Shown here: one piece after another, positions 9,390 through 19,914 of the stretch
Position numbering within the stretch: position 1 is the first letter of the stretch
Layout of the letters: every line of letters begins with the position of its first letter
Assembly (NCBI GenBank): GCA_917880885.1
Contig: OU862910.1
Coordinates: forward strand, 16,938,710 to 17,002,709
Length of the DNA: 64,000 nt
Direction: 5' to 3'
Origin: Limnephilus marmoratus
Taxonomy: Eukaryota; Arthropoda; Insecta; Trichoptera; Limnephilidae
The notes under the pieces: model-generated
Seen by the model: the letters and a program-made list of their open reading frames with translations, nothing else
Told to the model about the DNA's origin: nothing
The model's database searches: none
Program-made: the position numbers and the translations under genes

Positions 9390-11699
9390 ACATTCTGAAT
9401 TTAATATAACCTTATTGAAACTACTTCATTAATGAAATAAATAATGGTATGAAGTTTTGTTTCCCCTTTAAACTGTATAAATATCCCCAAAAACGCAAAA
9501 TAAATTGGGTAACGACTGGTATTAAGATATCTATTAGACAAAAAAGACATCTGTACATGAAACAAAAAAACACAAATGACCTCACAATCATAAACAATTA
9601 CAAACATTACAAAAAAATTCTTAGTAAAGTAAAACAGGTAGCTAAACGGAATTATAATAGTAAACGAATTCAAAATGTGCAAAATAAAACCAAAACATCG
9701 TGGAACATAATAAAAGAGAACTCAAATAATTCTAATTCTAAAAGTAAACCAAAAATCTGTCTTAAAATAAATGAAAACCTGGTATCAGAACCAAAAAACA
9801 TTGCAAATGAATTTAACATTTTCTTTGCACCACCGCCACCACCACAAAATACATCTCTACATCCACAATCTGCCAAAACAGTCGAAAACAAACAGTTGCG
9901 ATCATTCTTCATAACGCCTGTAAACAGGGAGGAAATTATTAAAATCATCGTAAAACTGAAAAATAAAAGCAGTGTCGGCACTGACAAAATCCCTATAAAA
10001 ATTATAAAAGCATGTGGAGAAGCGTTAAGTTACCCGTTGGAAATATTAATTAACAAATCTTTCGAATCAGGAACCTTCCCAGAACAATTAAAACAATCTA
10101 TTATTGTACCTTTGTATAAGAAGGGTCCTAAACAGGAAATCTCAAACTACAGACCGATATCCTTATTACCAAACTTTTCAAAAATATTTGAAAGAGCCAT
10201 GTACAATCGCATTTATAACTTTCTCGAAAACTTTGAGATAATATGTCCACAACAATTTGGATTCCGTAAAGGCCGTTCAACAACACAGGCAGTATTCAAT
10301 TTTTTGAACAAAATTCTAGAAAATATTAATGTTAGTAAAAAAACCGTAGGTATCTTTCTCGACCTCCCAAAAGCATTCGACAATGTTGATCATGAGCTTC
10401 TTCTAATTAAACTTGAACATGTAGGTATTAGAGGATTAGCATTAAAATGGTTTGAATCGTACTTAAAAAATCGTCAGCAGAAAGTTCAAATTTCAAATAT
10501 CGATGAAAAAATGGTCCAGTACATGGTAGAATCCAAATGGAGAAAAATAAACAAGGGTGTGCCACAAGGAAGCATTCTTGGGCCTCTCCTCTTCCTTATC
10601 TATATAAACGAACTCCCAATAATTGCTGGCACAGAATGTTCAATGTTCGCTGATGACACCGCTTTGTTGTTTGAATGTAATGGAGACGTTGACGAATTTA
10701 ACAAACAAGTTAATGAGACTTGCCAATTAATAGCAAACTGGCTGTTATCGCAACATCTATCACTCAACAGAAACAAAACCCAAATTTTAAAATTTTGTCC
10801 AGTGCAAGCTACACCTATAAATATAAATGTAAACATTAATAATAATATTATCGAACCTTCCCAAACCTGTTCACTACTGGGAATAGAATTAGACATAAAC
10901 ATAAACTGGAAAGAACATATCTCAAAAATTGTAGCAAAAATCAGTAATTTTTCTTATGTTCTGGGTACCTTGAGAAAAATATTGAACACCGAATCAGTAA
11001 TAGCCGCATACTATGGTTATGTATATTCAATAATAAAATACGGTATTATCTTTTGGGGAAACTCGGTAAACGCCAAAGATGTCTTCATCATACAAAAGAG
11101 ATGCATAAGAAAAATTACAAACTCTGGTCGTTTAGATTCATGTAGACCTATGTTTAAAAATCTGAAAATTCTGACAGTCACAGACATATATATAATGGAG
11201 TTATGCATGTTAGTGCGATCATCTACAGACAAGTTCCCACTAAAAAACTCAACACATAAATACGCTACAAGGCTCACAGAAAACCTATTAATACCAAAAG
11301 CAAACAAAACAATATTCCAAAAAGGACCATACTACATGGCCATTAAAGTATATAACAACCTTCCACATAACATTAAACAAATACAAGATACACACAAATT
11401 CAAATCGTCACTAAACACTTTCCTTGTTAATAAATGTCACTACACGTTGAGTGAATACCTCACGTAAATGAAACGCCTATTTTTATTGGTGTATATATAT
11501 TTGTATTTTTTTTATTTTTTCATTGGTATATTGTTATTTTATCTGTATAAACATTGTAATTATAATAAAACAAATAATATTATATAAACATTGTAATTAA
11601 ATAAATGTGGTTAGCTGGAAGAAATGGGGTCTACCCATAAGCTACACCTTTTGTAATTTTTATTTTACAATAAATATTTTTTGATTTGATTTGATTTGA
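9390..11699 (+). mobile_element. Jockey/CR1-supergroup LINE, 5'-truncated
   Basis: Non-LTR retrotransposon body with a long reverse transcriptase ORF (9449-11467), a 3' UTR and a terminal run of TTTGA units (about 11678-11698). The apurinic endonuclease that normally precedes the RT is missing. The reading frame upstream of the ATG is closed by a stop at 9416, consistent with 5' truncation or decay. Confidence 0.9.
9449..11467 (+). CDS. Reverse transcriptase ORF of a LINE (672 aa)
   Basis: RNA-directed DNA polymerase that would copy the element's RNA at a nicked target. Landmarks: NYRPISLLP at residue ~233, FGFRKGRST ~270, the palm motif FLDLPKAFD with catalytic Asp ~305, GVPQGSILGPLLF ~370 and FADD (Asp 402-403). 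The C-terminal domain has YGIIFWGNS and IIQKRCIRKI, as in insect Jockey/CR1-like elements. The palm motif is usually FLDLSKAFD, so Pro replaces Ser. A Pro run lies near residue 130. The first residues sit in the linker that normally follows the endonuclease, so the ATG is probably internal. No frameshift, so the copy is young or recently active. Confidence 0.92.
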   Translation: MKFCFPFKLYKYPQKRKINWVTTGIKISIRQKRHLYMKQKNTNDLTIINNYKHYKKILSKVKQVAKRNYNSKRIQNVQNKTKTSWNIIKENSNNSNSKSKPKICLKINENLVSEPKNIANEFNIFFAPPPPPQNTSLHPQSAKTVENKQLRSFFITPVNREEIIKIIVKLKNKSSVGTDKIPIKIIKACGEALSYPLEILINKSFESGTFPEQLKQSIIVPLYKKGPKQEISNYRPISLLPNFSKIFERAMYNRIYNFLENFEIICPQQFGFRKGRSTTQAVFNFLNKILENINVSKKTVGIFLDLPKAFDNVDHELLLIKLEHVGIRGLALKWFESYLKNRQQKVQISNIDEKMVQYMVESKWRKINKGVPQGSILGPLLFLIYINELPIIAGTECSMFADDTALLFECNGDVDEFNKQVNETCQLIANWLLSQHLSLNRNKTQILKFCPVQATPININVNINNNIIEPSQTCSLLGIELDININWKEHISKIVAKISNFSYVLGTLRKILNTESVIAAYYGYVYSIIKYGIIFWGNSVNAKDVFIIQKRCIRKITNSGRLDSCRPMFKNLKILTVTDIYIMELCMLVRSSTDKFPLKNSTHKYATRLTENLLIPKANKTIFQKGPYYMAIKVYNNLPHNIKQIQDTHKFKSSLNTFLVNKCHYTLSEYLT

Positions 11700-11762
11700 A
11701 AAGCTTAATATAAAATAAAATGTAAAATCTCAATCAAATCGTTGCTAGAATTTTTTTTTTTG

Positions 11763-11905
11763 TGTGTACCGCGCAAGAGTGCCAACTGATCCAAAGCGCC
11801 TGGGGCCAATAAGACTATGGATCCCCAATTGGGGTATGTTGTGAGGCTGAAGGTTAGGCTGAGGTAAGTGGGGAAGGGAAGAGGAAGGTGGGGAAGTACC
11901 TGGCT
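11763..11905 (-). mobile_element. Truncated SINE body, reverse orientation
   Basis: The complement of CCAATTGGGG, GCCAGGTACTTCCCCACC and the CAGCCTCACAACATACC block matches the SINE bodies at 17.6, 28.9, 59.1 and 62.0 kb. The tRNA-like head is missing. Confidence 0.75.
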
Positions 11906-12028
11906 TTTCTTATAAGGGAGCCTCGATTCTTATTATGGTTGTACAGTCGATTCCGCTTAATTGGGTCACATCAAAAAAGTTTTGTCCCAAATAAGCGAAG
12001 TTTAACGCCTAGGAGCCAGAGCTCTGCA

Positions 12029-12165
12029 ATAGCAGTGTTGAAGAATCATGCCTACGCACGGTGCGAAGCACTTCAATTGCAGTGTTGAAGAATTATGCCT
12101 ACGCACAGTGCGAAGCACTGCAACAGCATGTTGAAGAATTAGGCCTACGCATGGTGCGAAGCCAG
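12029..12165 (+). repeat. 47-bp tandem repeat, three units
   Basis: GCAGTGTTGAAGAAT recurs at 12032, 12079 and (as GCATGTTGAAGAAT) 12126, each followed by ATGCCTACGCA-like and GTGCGAAGCA blocks. Confidence 0.85.
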
Positions 12166-13169
12166 AATTTTTCAAAAACGATGGATAGAGGTTTGAAGAT
12201 CCCGATTTGACAATTGTGCATGTCTAATGTAAAAAGCAGATATCAATGGTAAGTCTGAGACAAGGTCTTGTGATGTGTGGCTAGTAGATATTAAAGCGGG
12301 AAATTTGTGGTTGAGGGGTGGAAGAACATAGAGGAAGGTCAAGATTACTGCCACCCTGGCGATGTTTACCAGTTCTCAGACTTGCAAGATGCTTCACTAG
12401 ATGGAGGAGCCTCGTCATGGCAGTGAATATGCCACGATGATTTTTCACCTCATTCATGACAATCACCAGTGGTGTGCAGCCTATAAAGGCTGATAAGCTA
12501 TGCCTACTTTTCTACGTGCCTAGTTTTCTGAAAATAAAGTGTACATGTATTCCTGAAATTTGAGATATTTCTTATTACTTCATGATTATATTTTGGATAT
12601 AATATAGGCGACATATTCACGCAAGAGGTTTTCAGAAGGTCAAGCTTCTGAGTTTTACAGGTTAACGTTTGTGCGTGGCACTTTTCATGACATTCATACA
12701 TTTAACGCACATAATGTGTGTTAGAGGTCATGTTGGTTCTTTGAAAAGGAATGTGGAAACTTTCTGGGTTTCTTAGTAGACAGTGATTGGTATAGATTTT
12801 GATTCTGGGGAATATGGTTATTTATAATTTTGAAAAGAAATTTGATGTCATTTTTGTCATGATATTCATTTAACGTTTCTAATTTGAAATTTTTAGTTAT
12901 TAGAATCTAAAATGTTACGTCAGTTAAAAAACAGATGACACACTAGTTTTAAATCTTTGATTTGGGGTTTCTATTTTCCAATATGTACCTAGATCTTTAA
13001 TTCATAATGTTAATCACAAAATGTTAATATTATTATAAAACAAAATGACATCATTTTATTGATAGTGAGTAAAACCTTTGACACTTCAGCTTATGTGAGA
13101 ACTGATACATTTTTTATATTTGTGTATCAAACTGTAAATTAATGCAAACAAACTAAACTTTATCTAAGA
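12166..13169. other. Intergenic, no gene seen
   Basis: AT-rich sequence with only short frames lacking motifs. No repeat partner recognised in the window. Confidence 0.4.
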
Positions 13170-13170
13170 A

Positions 13171-13699
13171 CTAGCTGAAGACCCCGGTTTTGCCCGGGTT
13201 TTACACAGAGTTTTCCGAAATGAGATGTCGACAGTAATTTTATTTATATTTTTAACATCAGTGTGCAAAATTTCATCAAGTATCAAAATTCTGCTAAGGT
13301 GAGCGTCCATCTATCCGCGCCGACCGCAACGCACGCAACGGATTTTTCTATATCTTTATATGAATTAGTACAGCACTGCGTCCACTATCGGCAAATACCG
13401 GCGGTTGGTACGTATATGGTATATAAAGATATAGAAAAATCTGTTGCGTGCTGTGCGTGCGTTGCGACCAGCACGGAAAGATCGACATTCACCTTTGTCC
13501 ATCTAAGAGAGAAAAGGGGATGGGGGTGATTCTTCGAAATCTCATATAAACATAGTGATCTTTCTCTTGTTTTGAAGGTCAAGCATGGAAAAGTTCATCA
13601 ACCTTTGAATAAAACTTCAGATTTGTATAAAAAAGATAAATCCACGCCGCCCGCCCGCCACAGTACTCTTCTTTATATAAATAGTATAAAAATTATAGA
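13171..13699 (-). mobile_element. Non-autonomous Helitron
   Basis: On the minus strand the 3' end has a CCCGGGCAAAACCGGG hairpin followed by CTAG (13171-13174) then T. The 5' end begins TCTATAATTTTTATA after an A (13699). Helitrons insert between A and T with TC and CTRR termini and no target duplication, as here. An internal inverted repeat (about 13324-13358 and 13422-13470, with GCAACGCACGCAACGG-type arms) is present. No Rep/helicase coding. Confidence 0.75.
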
Positions 13700-13708
13700 T
13701 GACATCAC

Positions 13709-14018
13709 CAGTGACGTAGCGAGGGGGGGCTGACCGCCCCGGGTGCCACCCGACCGAGTGTCAGGTGGGGACCGAGTGGGGCGGGGACCGAGTGGGGAGT
13801 GACTCACTCCCCACTCGGTCTCCGCCCCACTCGGTCCCCACCTGACACTCGGTCGGGTGGCACCCCCCAAGAGCACAATTCTCCAGCCACCCCCCCCCCC
13901 TAGGATGGACCAATTTTTTATGAAGTCGAAATTTGTGTTTGTCAACTTTAATGGGGGGTGGGGGGTGACACCACCACGTTATCCGCCCCGGGTGCCACCC
14001 ATGCTAGCTATGCCACTG
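13709..14018. mobile_element. hAT-type MITE with 8-bp target duplication
   Basis: Ends are CAGTGACGTAGC at 13709 and GCTATGCCACTG at 14018. Both sides carry the identical 8-mer GACATCAC (13701-13708 and 14019-14026). This is the hAT superfamily signature. The interior is GC-rich with homopolymer G/C runs and a large palindrome (13741-13865). Long frames crossing it are by-products of the palindrome. Confidence 0.9.
13741..13865. repeat. 125-bp near-perfect palindrome
   Basis: Arms of 62 bp (13741-13802 and 13804-13865) meet at a single central C (13803) with one mismatch. Each arm has GGGGACCGAGTGGGG-like direct repeats. It lies inside the hAT MITE. Confidence 0.95.
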
Positions 14019-14057
14019 GACATCACAATTATTACTTCAAAAATTGTGCAGTACCCT

Positions 14058-14115
14058 TGAGGTGATTTTTCACAAAAACGGCGCTCTACAAATTAAACAA
14101 CTGTTATTATTATTA
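14058..14115 (+). repeat. Dispersed TTTTTCAC/GGCGC repeat, copy 1
   Basis: GAGGTGATTTTTCACAAAAA followed by CGGCGCTCTACAAATTA and ATTATTATTATT. Related copies lie at about 25972-26030, 41996-42056 and, partly, 59775-59820. Possibly a fragment of a larger TE. Confidence 0.7.
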
Positions 14116-14182
14116 TACCGAAATTATATCACCAATGGGCTAATATTATTTCGTAATTAATCGTACCTAATCGAATAATGTA

Positions 14183-14459
14183 TCGAATAAATTGCTTAGA
14201 CACTCAGGAAAGCACAATTTTAATATTTTTTTGTGTTTTTTGCTATTATTGAAGAAAAGAAATCACCATTTTGTTCATTCGTTTTCATTCTAGTCGGAAT
14301 TCGAGTCTTGTGATTATTTTTCTAATTCTAAAAGTTCGAAAGCATATTTATATTATTAGATTCGAAATGTTATTTTTTTTAAAAGAATCAATTACAAAAT
14401 GATAGCCAACCTTCGATAGGAGAAGTTAGAGAAGATTTTTGGAATCGGGATTGTTCAGT
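14183..14459. mobile_element. Second copy of the 285-bp retroposon
   Basis: Same order of blocks as 4301-4585 (AATAAATTGCTT start, GTCGGAATTCGAG middle, GAATCGGGATTGTTC end) with substitutions and a short deletion near 14425. No flanking duplication recognised. Confidence 0.7.
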
Positions 14460-14532
14460 TTCTTTTACAATTGATCATTTTGTGCCTCAATCCCTCATCT
14501 TTTTAATTTTCTAATTTTCAAATATCGCGCCC

Positions 14533-15026
14533 TTACCATTTTAAAAGGGTGCCTACTTTACCGTTTGCAAGAACTAGAACTTTAGTTACTGGCAGCACCA
14601 AATCACTGAGTTCCGAAGGAGAACGAAGATGCACGATCACGATCGTTTTACTACGGAGTACGGAACGGAGGGGAATGAGGTGGGGAGCGAGGACCTTTGT
14701 GTGATTGTTGTGTCCGTGCGTTAATATCATTTCACATCGTATCAAATGTAACCCGCACGCGCGTTTATAAGTGTATTTTTTGTTTATCACCCAAATTTTT
14801 AGGCAACAGTGCTTTCGTGATGAGTATCTTAACATGTTGATTTATCAAATCTGTTGACATAATAATATAACAATGTCACAGTGTAGTGAGGAGAATGGAG
14901 TAGTTGTGTGTACGTACTTATCACTATTTCGCAAGATGTATGAATAACGGATTGAGGGTATCCCTCTTGGCGACAGAGAGGTACGGTAACAAGTGCACTG
15001 TGCGGGAAAGGGAGAGATAGCTGGAC
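14533..15026 (+). promoter_or_regulatory. Possible promoter/5' UTR upstream of candidate exon
   Basis: Moderately GC-rich stretch (for example GGAACGGAGGGGAATGAGG near 14657) leading to the ATG at 15027. No TATA box I would defend. Support is only composition and position. Confidence 0.25.
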
Positions 15027-15069
15027 ATGGCTCGCAGAAAAGGAATTTCTTCTAATACAAATAAATCCA
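15027..15069 (+). CDS. Candidate first coding exon, product unknown
   Basis: ATG in a good context (GGACATGG) opens MARRKGISSNTNKS and runs directly into a consensus donor, A/GTAAGTG at 15070. The exon ends one base into a codon. The 75-nt candidate exon at 48431-48505 is phase-compatible: joined after that base it stays open. I do not recognise the protein. A chance donor after a chance ATG cannot be excluded. Confidence 0.3.
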
Positions 15070-16380
15070 GTAAGTGTTTTACCTGCAATATGTTAGTATG
15101 TTGACTAATGTTATAACTTATTTTATTTCCGTATTGTAATAATATAGATTTGCTAGCCGTAGACCTGTTCTCATACCTTACAGCAGGTGTTTTTAGGGAA
15201 GGGACCTCTTGCTTTCAGGTAGGTAGGTATCTTGTTTGGTCATAATAAAATACTACCCATTCAGAGGGCAACGATGGTTATACACAATTTATAAATAAAT
15301 ATTATCTAGGTAGGTACCTAGGTAGCTACATAGTCTTCTATGCTATATTTCGGTTTTACATTGCGAAAATCGGCTGATTTTTTTAAATATTCCTGCTCAA
15401 ATTCAAATGATTTGAATGGGTAGGTACCTACCTAGGTATGTATGTAAATTATTGTAATTAATTGCGGCAAAAATATTGTAACCACTTGAACCATGATCAA
15501 AAGTTGAACAATTAGGTAAATTAGATTGAAATCGTAATAACATCTCGTTGAATTTGTATGCGTACTTCCAATTACTAATCGAAAAAGATAAAATAAAGTA
15601 TAATCCCAATTAGCTGATTATGAAAGTTGCGAAGTCGTAACAGAAAATAATGCAATTGCACCCAACAAAGCGCAAAGCAATCCCTTTATCACAACGGCAA
15701 CATGTAAAAAATCTCTCCATTAAATCACTTATATACCGAATGTTAAATTGATCAACACCGTCTGTCTGTACTCTGTAACTTTATATCAGATAGAAAAAAA
15801 TAATGATTACCGGGGCGGGGGGGTGTCGGGTAGGTTGGGGTCCGATTGACACCGCGAGGTGGGCCGGAGGGAGAAGACAGAGAAGATGGCCGGGGAGGGG
15901 GTATCAGTAAACTTTGCCCAACATACCTCGTGCGTCATCCCGATTCAAGAAAGTTAACCCGCTGTTCGCTGCCGCGCGAATTACGTCACCAAAAGTGTTC
16001 AGCGGATTTAGTCCGTCCCTCTCGTCCTAGCCTTTTTTGCTGTTTACATTTTTTAACAAGAACTTCGGATTATTATTATTGTAGATTATTTTATTTCATG
16101 TTATTTTGCACACTATCAGCTAGGTACATCAATTTTAGCGACAGCCTTTTAGTTTGAGATTATTTCGAATAATAATGTGTTGCTTTTCTGTAATTGGAAT
16201 GGTTCGTTGGTGTGAATACAGGGAATCACATAATAACAGTGCCTTCCTCGAAGTACCTAGTCCCTGTAATTTAACCCTTACAAGACGAACGTGCCAATCT
16301 GCGGCTCGACTTTGTGGTGTTCTAAAGGCAATTGATCGAACCGTTAGGCCATCCTCTTACTTTTTGGTTATGACAGCCTT
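15070..16380. other. Non-coding, moth-type short repeats
   Basis: Contains TAGGTACCTACC-like motifs (about 15220-15440) and a G-rich patch (about 15810-15900). Short frames only; no supportable gene. If 15027-15069 is real this is intron. Confidence 0.35.
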
Positions 16381-16390
16381 AAAACAAACA

Positions 16391-16457
16391 CCGGGGGGGG
16401 GGGGGGGGTTAAAAATTGCAAAAAGTTGGTCAAGTAGTATGGGTACGTTCCCTTGGG
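16391..16457 (+). mobile_element. Right half of a G-run MITE
   Basis: A run of about 17 G then TTAAAAATTGCAAAAAGTTG and TAGTATGGGTACGTTCCC, identical in order to the right half of the MITE at 22202-22359. Left half missing. Confidence 0.8.
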
Positions 16458-16616
16458 AGTCAGGACCCTTTAAACTGTATCTATCTCATTAAAAGTTTTT
16501 TTTTCCTTTATTATTGTAATAACAGTTTTACTTTGTAGGTTGTCTATTTCTATGAAAATACTATAGGTGATTCTTGCTCTAAATAATCGAATAACCATAG
16601 TTTTATGCGTAGGCAG

Positions 16617-16977
16617 CAGTGGCGGTCCGTGAGCTAGAGTGTGCTAAGATTGAAAAATACGACATTACTGATGTTTAGTTTAATTGTTTTGCCTTTAATA
16701 ATAAGCGGCTCTGGAATTTTGGTTTTGCCAACGCTAGCCGCATACTACGTGATGTTCTTGTAGCTGAAAATAATTTTTTTTTAACATTTCAACTTTTTGT
16801 ATGAAGATCTTTCAGTATGTGGATGCGGCGCATCCCTTGATTGAAAGAATCCTGAAGATCTTCGTACAAAAAGTTGAAATTTTGAAAAAAAAAATTCATT
16901 TTCAGCTTCAACGACAATAACGTCATATTTTTCAATCTTAGCGCTCTAGCTCACTGAAAACTCACGGATCACCACTG
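16617..16977. mobile_element. hAT-type MITE with double inverted repeats
   Basis: Ends CAGTGGCGGTCCGTGAG (16617) and the complement of CAGTGGTGATCCGTGAG (to 16977). A second inner inverted pair (about 16768-16812 and 16845-16906) shares ACTTTTTGTA and AAGATCTT blocks. The left flank is GTAGGCAG. The right flank is split by the next MITE; once that is removed it reads GTAGGTAG, a 7/8 match, supporting an 8-bp hAT duplication. Confidence 0.8.
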
Positions 16978-16980
16978 GTA

Positions 16981-17149
16981 GGGGAACGTACCCAAACTAC
17001 GTGACCAACTTTTTGCAATTTTTAACCCCCCCCCCCCCCCCCCCAGTGACCAAAATCCTGAGCAACCCGCCGCTCATTTGTATGGAGCGTGACCTTTTGA
17101 AGACCCCCCCCCCCCCCCTAAAAGTGTCACGTAGTATGGGTACGTTCCC
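16981..17149. mobile_element. C/G-run MITE, TA-flanked, nested beside the hAT MITE
   Basis: Inverted termini GGGGAACGTACCC and GGGTACGTTCCC with ACTACGTGAC adjoining, TA on both sides (16979-16980, 17150-17151). Two long C homopolymers lie inside. It interrupts the right target duplication of the 16617-16977 element, so it arrived later. Confidence 0.85.
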
Positions 17150-17194
17150 TAGGTAGACTAGGTAGGTATACATATAAGAATTTATAAAGAAGTC

Positions 17195-17407
17195 TCATTG
17201 GTGCCTGAATACCCTGTTTTGGACAAACACTTCCGGGGGTTTGTTTTGCCGACCTACTAAAATTTTTCCACCTGGTAAATAGTAAAAGCTTGCCAAAACC
17301 TGATGGACCAGATAAACCCGGTCACGATCGATCATTGTGCAAGATATGAACCGTTTCTGGAACATGCCAATTACATTTTCAGATGCCACTACATGCCAAA
17401 CGAACAA
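17195..17407 (-). other. Unrecognised open frame
   Basis: A 70-codon minus-strand frame with balanced composition (FVWHVVASENVIGMFQKRF near its start). The plus strand of the same stretch is partly open too. No family recognised; may be a decayed coding relic. Confidence 0.15.
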
Positions 17408-17422
17408 CTACTGGGCATTAAT

Positions 17423-17762
17423 GCGGCCTCCATGGTAGAGGGGTAAAAAAAAAGACTGAAAATCCGAAGGTCGCCTGGTCGAATCCGGCGTGTGCAAGTT
17501 GCTTTTATTTACACATTTAATTCATATTAAATTGTATGAAGACCTAGGTATATCTGCGGCACCTTCTAGAGTGGTAGATACTTTCATTACGCTTTCAGTA
17601 TTGCCCTGCCCCTAAATGACTTTAGCCGTGTTTGGTGACCAGGTCTGAATAACCAGGTACTTTAAGACCCGCCTCTTCCCCATCTCCTCCCCTTCCCCAT
17701 ACCCTTAACCCTGTGAGCAGTGGGACTCTTGTGCGGTATTCACATATAATGAAATAAAATTG
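17423..17762 (+). mobile_element. SINE with tRNA-like head and long body
   Basis: Head with B-box GGTCGAATCC (about 17478) and an A-box-like CATGGTAGAGGGG. The body has CTGCGGCACC, GGCCGTGTTTGGTGACCAG-like and CCAGGTACTTT blocks and ends in GTGCGGTATTCAC. The same body recurs at 28.8-29.1, 58.9-59.2 and 61.9-62.1 kb, and reversed at 11.8 and 59.3 kb. Confidence 0.8.
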
Positions 17763-17765
17763 ATA

Positions 17766-18295
17766 TGCTTACAGTATTTTTGGCACTTTCAATTTGTTCC
17801 TAATTGATTGGGAATCAAATCCTGGGTGCACGAAGTATCTATACACAAAAATAATCACGATATTCTAAGAACTGGGTTACATTTATTATGATACATTATT
17901 ATTACATTATTATTTGAATGTACCTACTTTCAAAACAAGTGATCCCAGGGGTCCAAGAGAACTGGTGAAACTCGAAAAGAAAGGTGGTATTACAGTGTAG
18001 GCAGATTTTGGTAGATGTTATTGTATTACACATTCAGGGCTCAAGTAGTTTAAAAATTGCACAACTGTGTAGGTATTTCTCATCTGTATTATTTGCACAA
18101 GTTTTATTACGGCTTTAAATAATGTACCTTAAAAGGTGTACCTGTTCTAATTAGTATTATTTATGACCTATGTTAAATGGCTATTAACTAGGTTATAACT
18201 TTGCAAGTGACCACCCAATACCATTGTCGGTCTTACATATTTATACATAATATATCCTGCTATTCTCCGAAGTAATGAAATAAACATTATTTTTA
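17766..18295. other. Intergenic, no gene seen
   Basis: AT-rich; no frame, motif or repeat that I can support. Confidence 0.4.
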
Positions 18296-18609
18296 ATTAT
18301 CGTGCTTTATTTTTGGGTTATAATACCGTATTGCGCTACCTCCTTCTTTAGCCAAGGTTTCTGACAGCATTACAATGTTCATCACCATCACCAGGGCAGG
18401 TAGATGTGTAGTGGTTGAAGGTCGAGTGCGCAAAATTTCATGTCTTTCGATCTGGACAGCCCAACTTGGCTTTTCCTGACAAACAAACGATAGTGCCATC
18501 CGCGTATACATTTTTGGTTTACACATCTGCCCTGATGATGTCCGAATCGTTGGCTAAAGAAGGAGGTAGCGCAACACGACATAATAACCCAAAAATAAAT
18601 CACAATAAT
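18296..18609. mobile_element. Palindromic foldback MITE, copy 2
   Basis: Arms 18296-18355 and 18550-18609 are inverted repeats of the same family as 1722-1891 (shared GCGCTACCTCCTTCTTTAGC) but with a longer 194-bp loop. Inner segments near 18365-18410 and 18525-18545 are also complementary, so the original arm was longer. Arm divergence is higher than in copy 1, suggesting an older insertion. Confidence 0.8.
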
Positions 18610-19910
18610 ACCTGTTTGTGATCGTGAAAAGCTCGTGTCATTCTTTTTAATCTCTAATTTTTATCATTGAAGAAGAAAATAATAATAATAATATCAATTT
18701 TTTATGTTTAGATCGTATTATGTATACACAAATTCTAAACATGTTTCTTTTTGTTTCTCGATGTTATCGCCTGTGCGTATTTTCCAATGTTTCGCTGTAA
18801 AAACCGGAACACGATTTGACTGTGAAGAAAATGTATACATATTATATTTTTTTATTCTTTCGACCCTGTCGGCGATAAATTAATTATATGTGCCGCGGCG
18901 CCGTTTTCCATGTTGTGTAAGATTGCTTTAATTTGCGAAATTCACTGATAACATAGTGCATGATATTATTATCTAATCGTACGAGTTATAGCCAAGTAGG
19001 TACCTACCGTCATTAATTAAAACTTTATCTACAATATACATTTTTAGAATAAAGAAAAAAATAATAATTTGCTCGGCCTAGAACCTCTTCCACCAACTTT
19101 CATGAGACGTGAAGATGAATAGGTGAAATATATTCACTATTTATCTATTGATTGCATAATTACCTAACTCTTACGTATCGTTATGACTTATGACTGTGTA
19201 ATGTGGGGGAGAGGTCATTCTATTCGCAGTTTCCAATAATAATACTTTTACTTTGACACTTTTAACATGTCTTCTGAGGCAGACTGTATTAAATTTTGTC
19301 CTCAATGAAAGCCATAACATTTCTCTAAGAAGTTTATATTTAACACTTTTTTAATTTCTTATCTTGTGATTCCATTTCCTTATTGTTTTATTTTGCCAAT
19401 ATTTAAAGTTTTTAATTGATGAGTCGTTCGTTACTGATATGAGAAACCTATGTACGTCATTGTCATTAGCCGTTTTACATAATAATATTATGTGTCCTCA
19501 CAATTATGTGTGTCATTATTTCTTATCGCGAGTCGCAAATAAACCAGAATCTTATTATTTATTTTATAGCTCGCGATGAAACGTAAAAAAAGTGCTTCGT
19601 AACTTACCCATAATAATTTGTGTGTTTTTTTTTAAAATTTTATTTGTAAAACAGATTCTGCAAAACCGTAGTATTGCCATTCAATTATAGGTACATGATG
19701 ATAATGTCAAATTTAGATCAGGTAGGTACCTACCTACGTATACCTAGTTTTTTTAAAACACTAATATTTCAAAACATAAAAAAGAACTGCTGCCCGCTGA
19801 CAGAAAACAAGCAACCTACGTCCGTATTCTCCGAATCTGATTATGTTTACAGATTTTGTTTGTCTCTGGGATACCTCGTCAAACTTGAAAACGTTCTCTT
19901 TTCGAATATG
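18610..19910. other. Intergenic, no gene seen
   Basis: AT-rich with short TAGGTACCTACC motifs near 18996 and 19721. A 79-codon frame from 19674 has no recognisable features. Confidence 0.4.
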
Positions 19911-19914
19911 TAAT

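Noticed and set aside
13673..13945. 90-codon minus-strand protein
   Set aside because: The frame is an effect of the GC-rich palindrome and homopolymers inside a hAT MITE.
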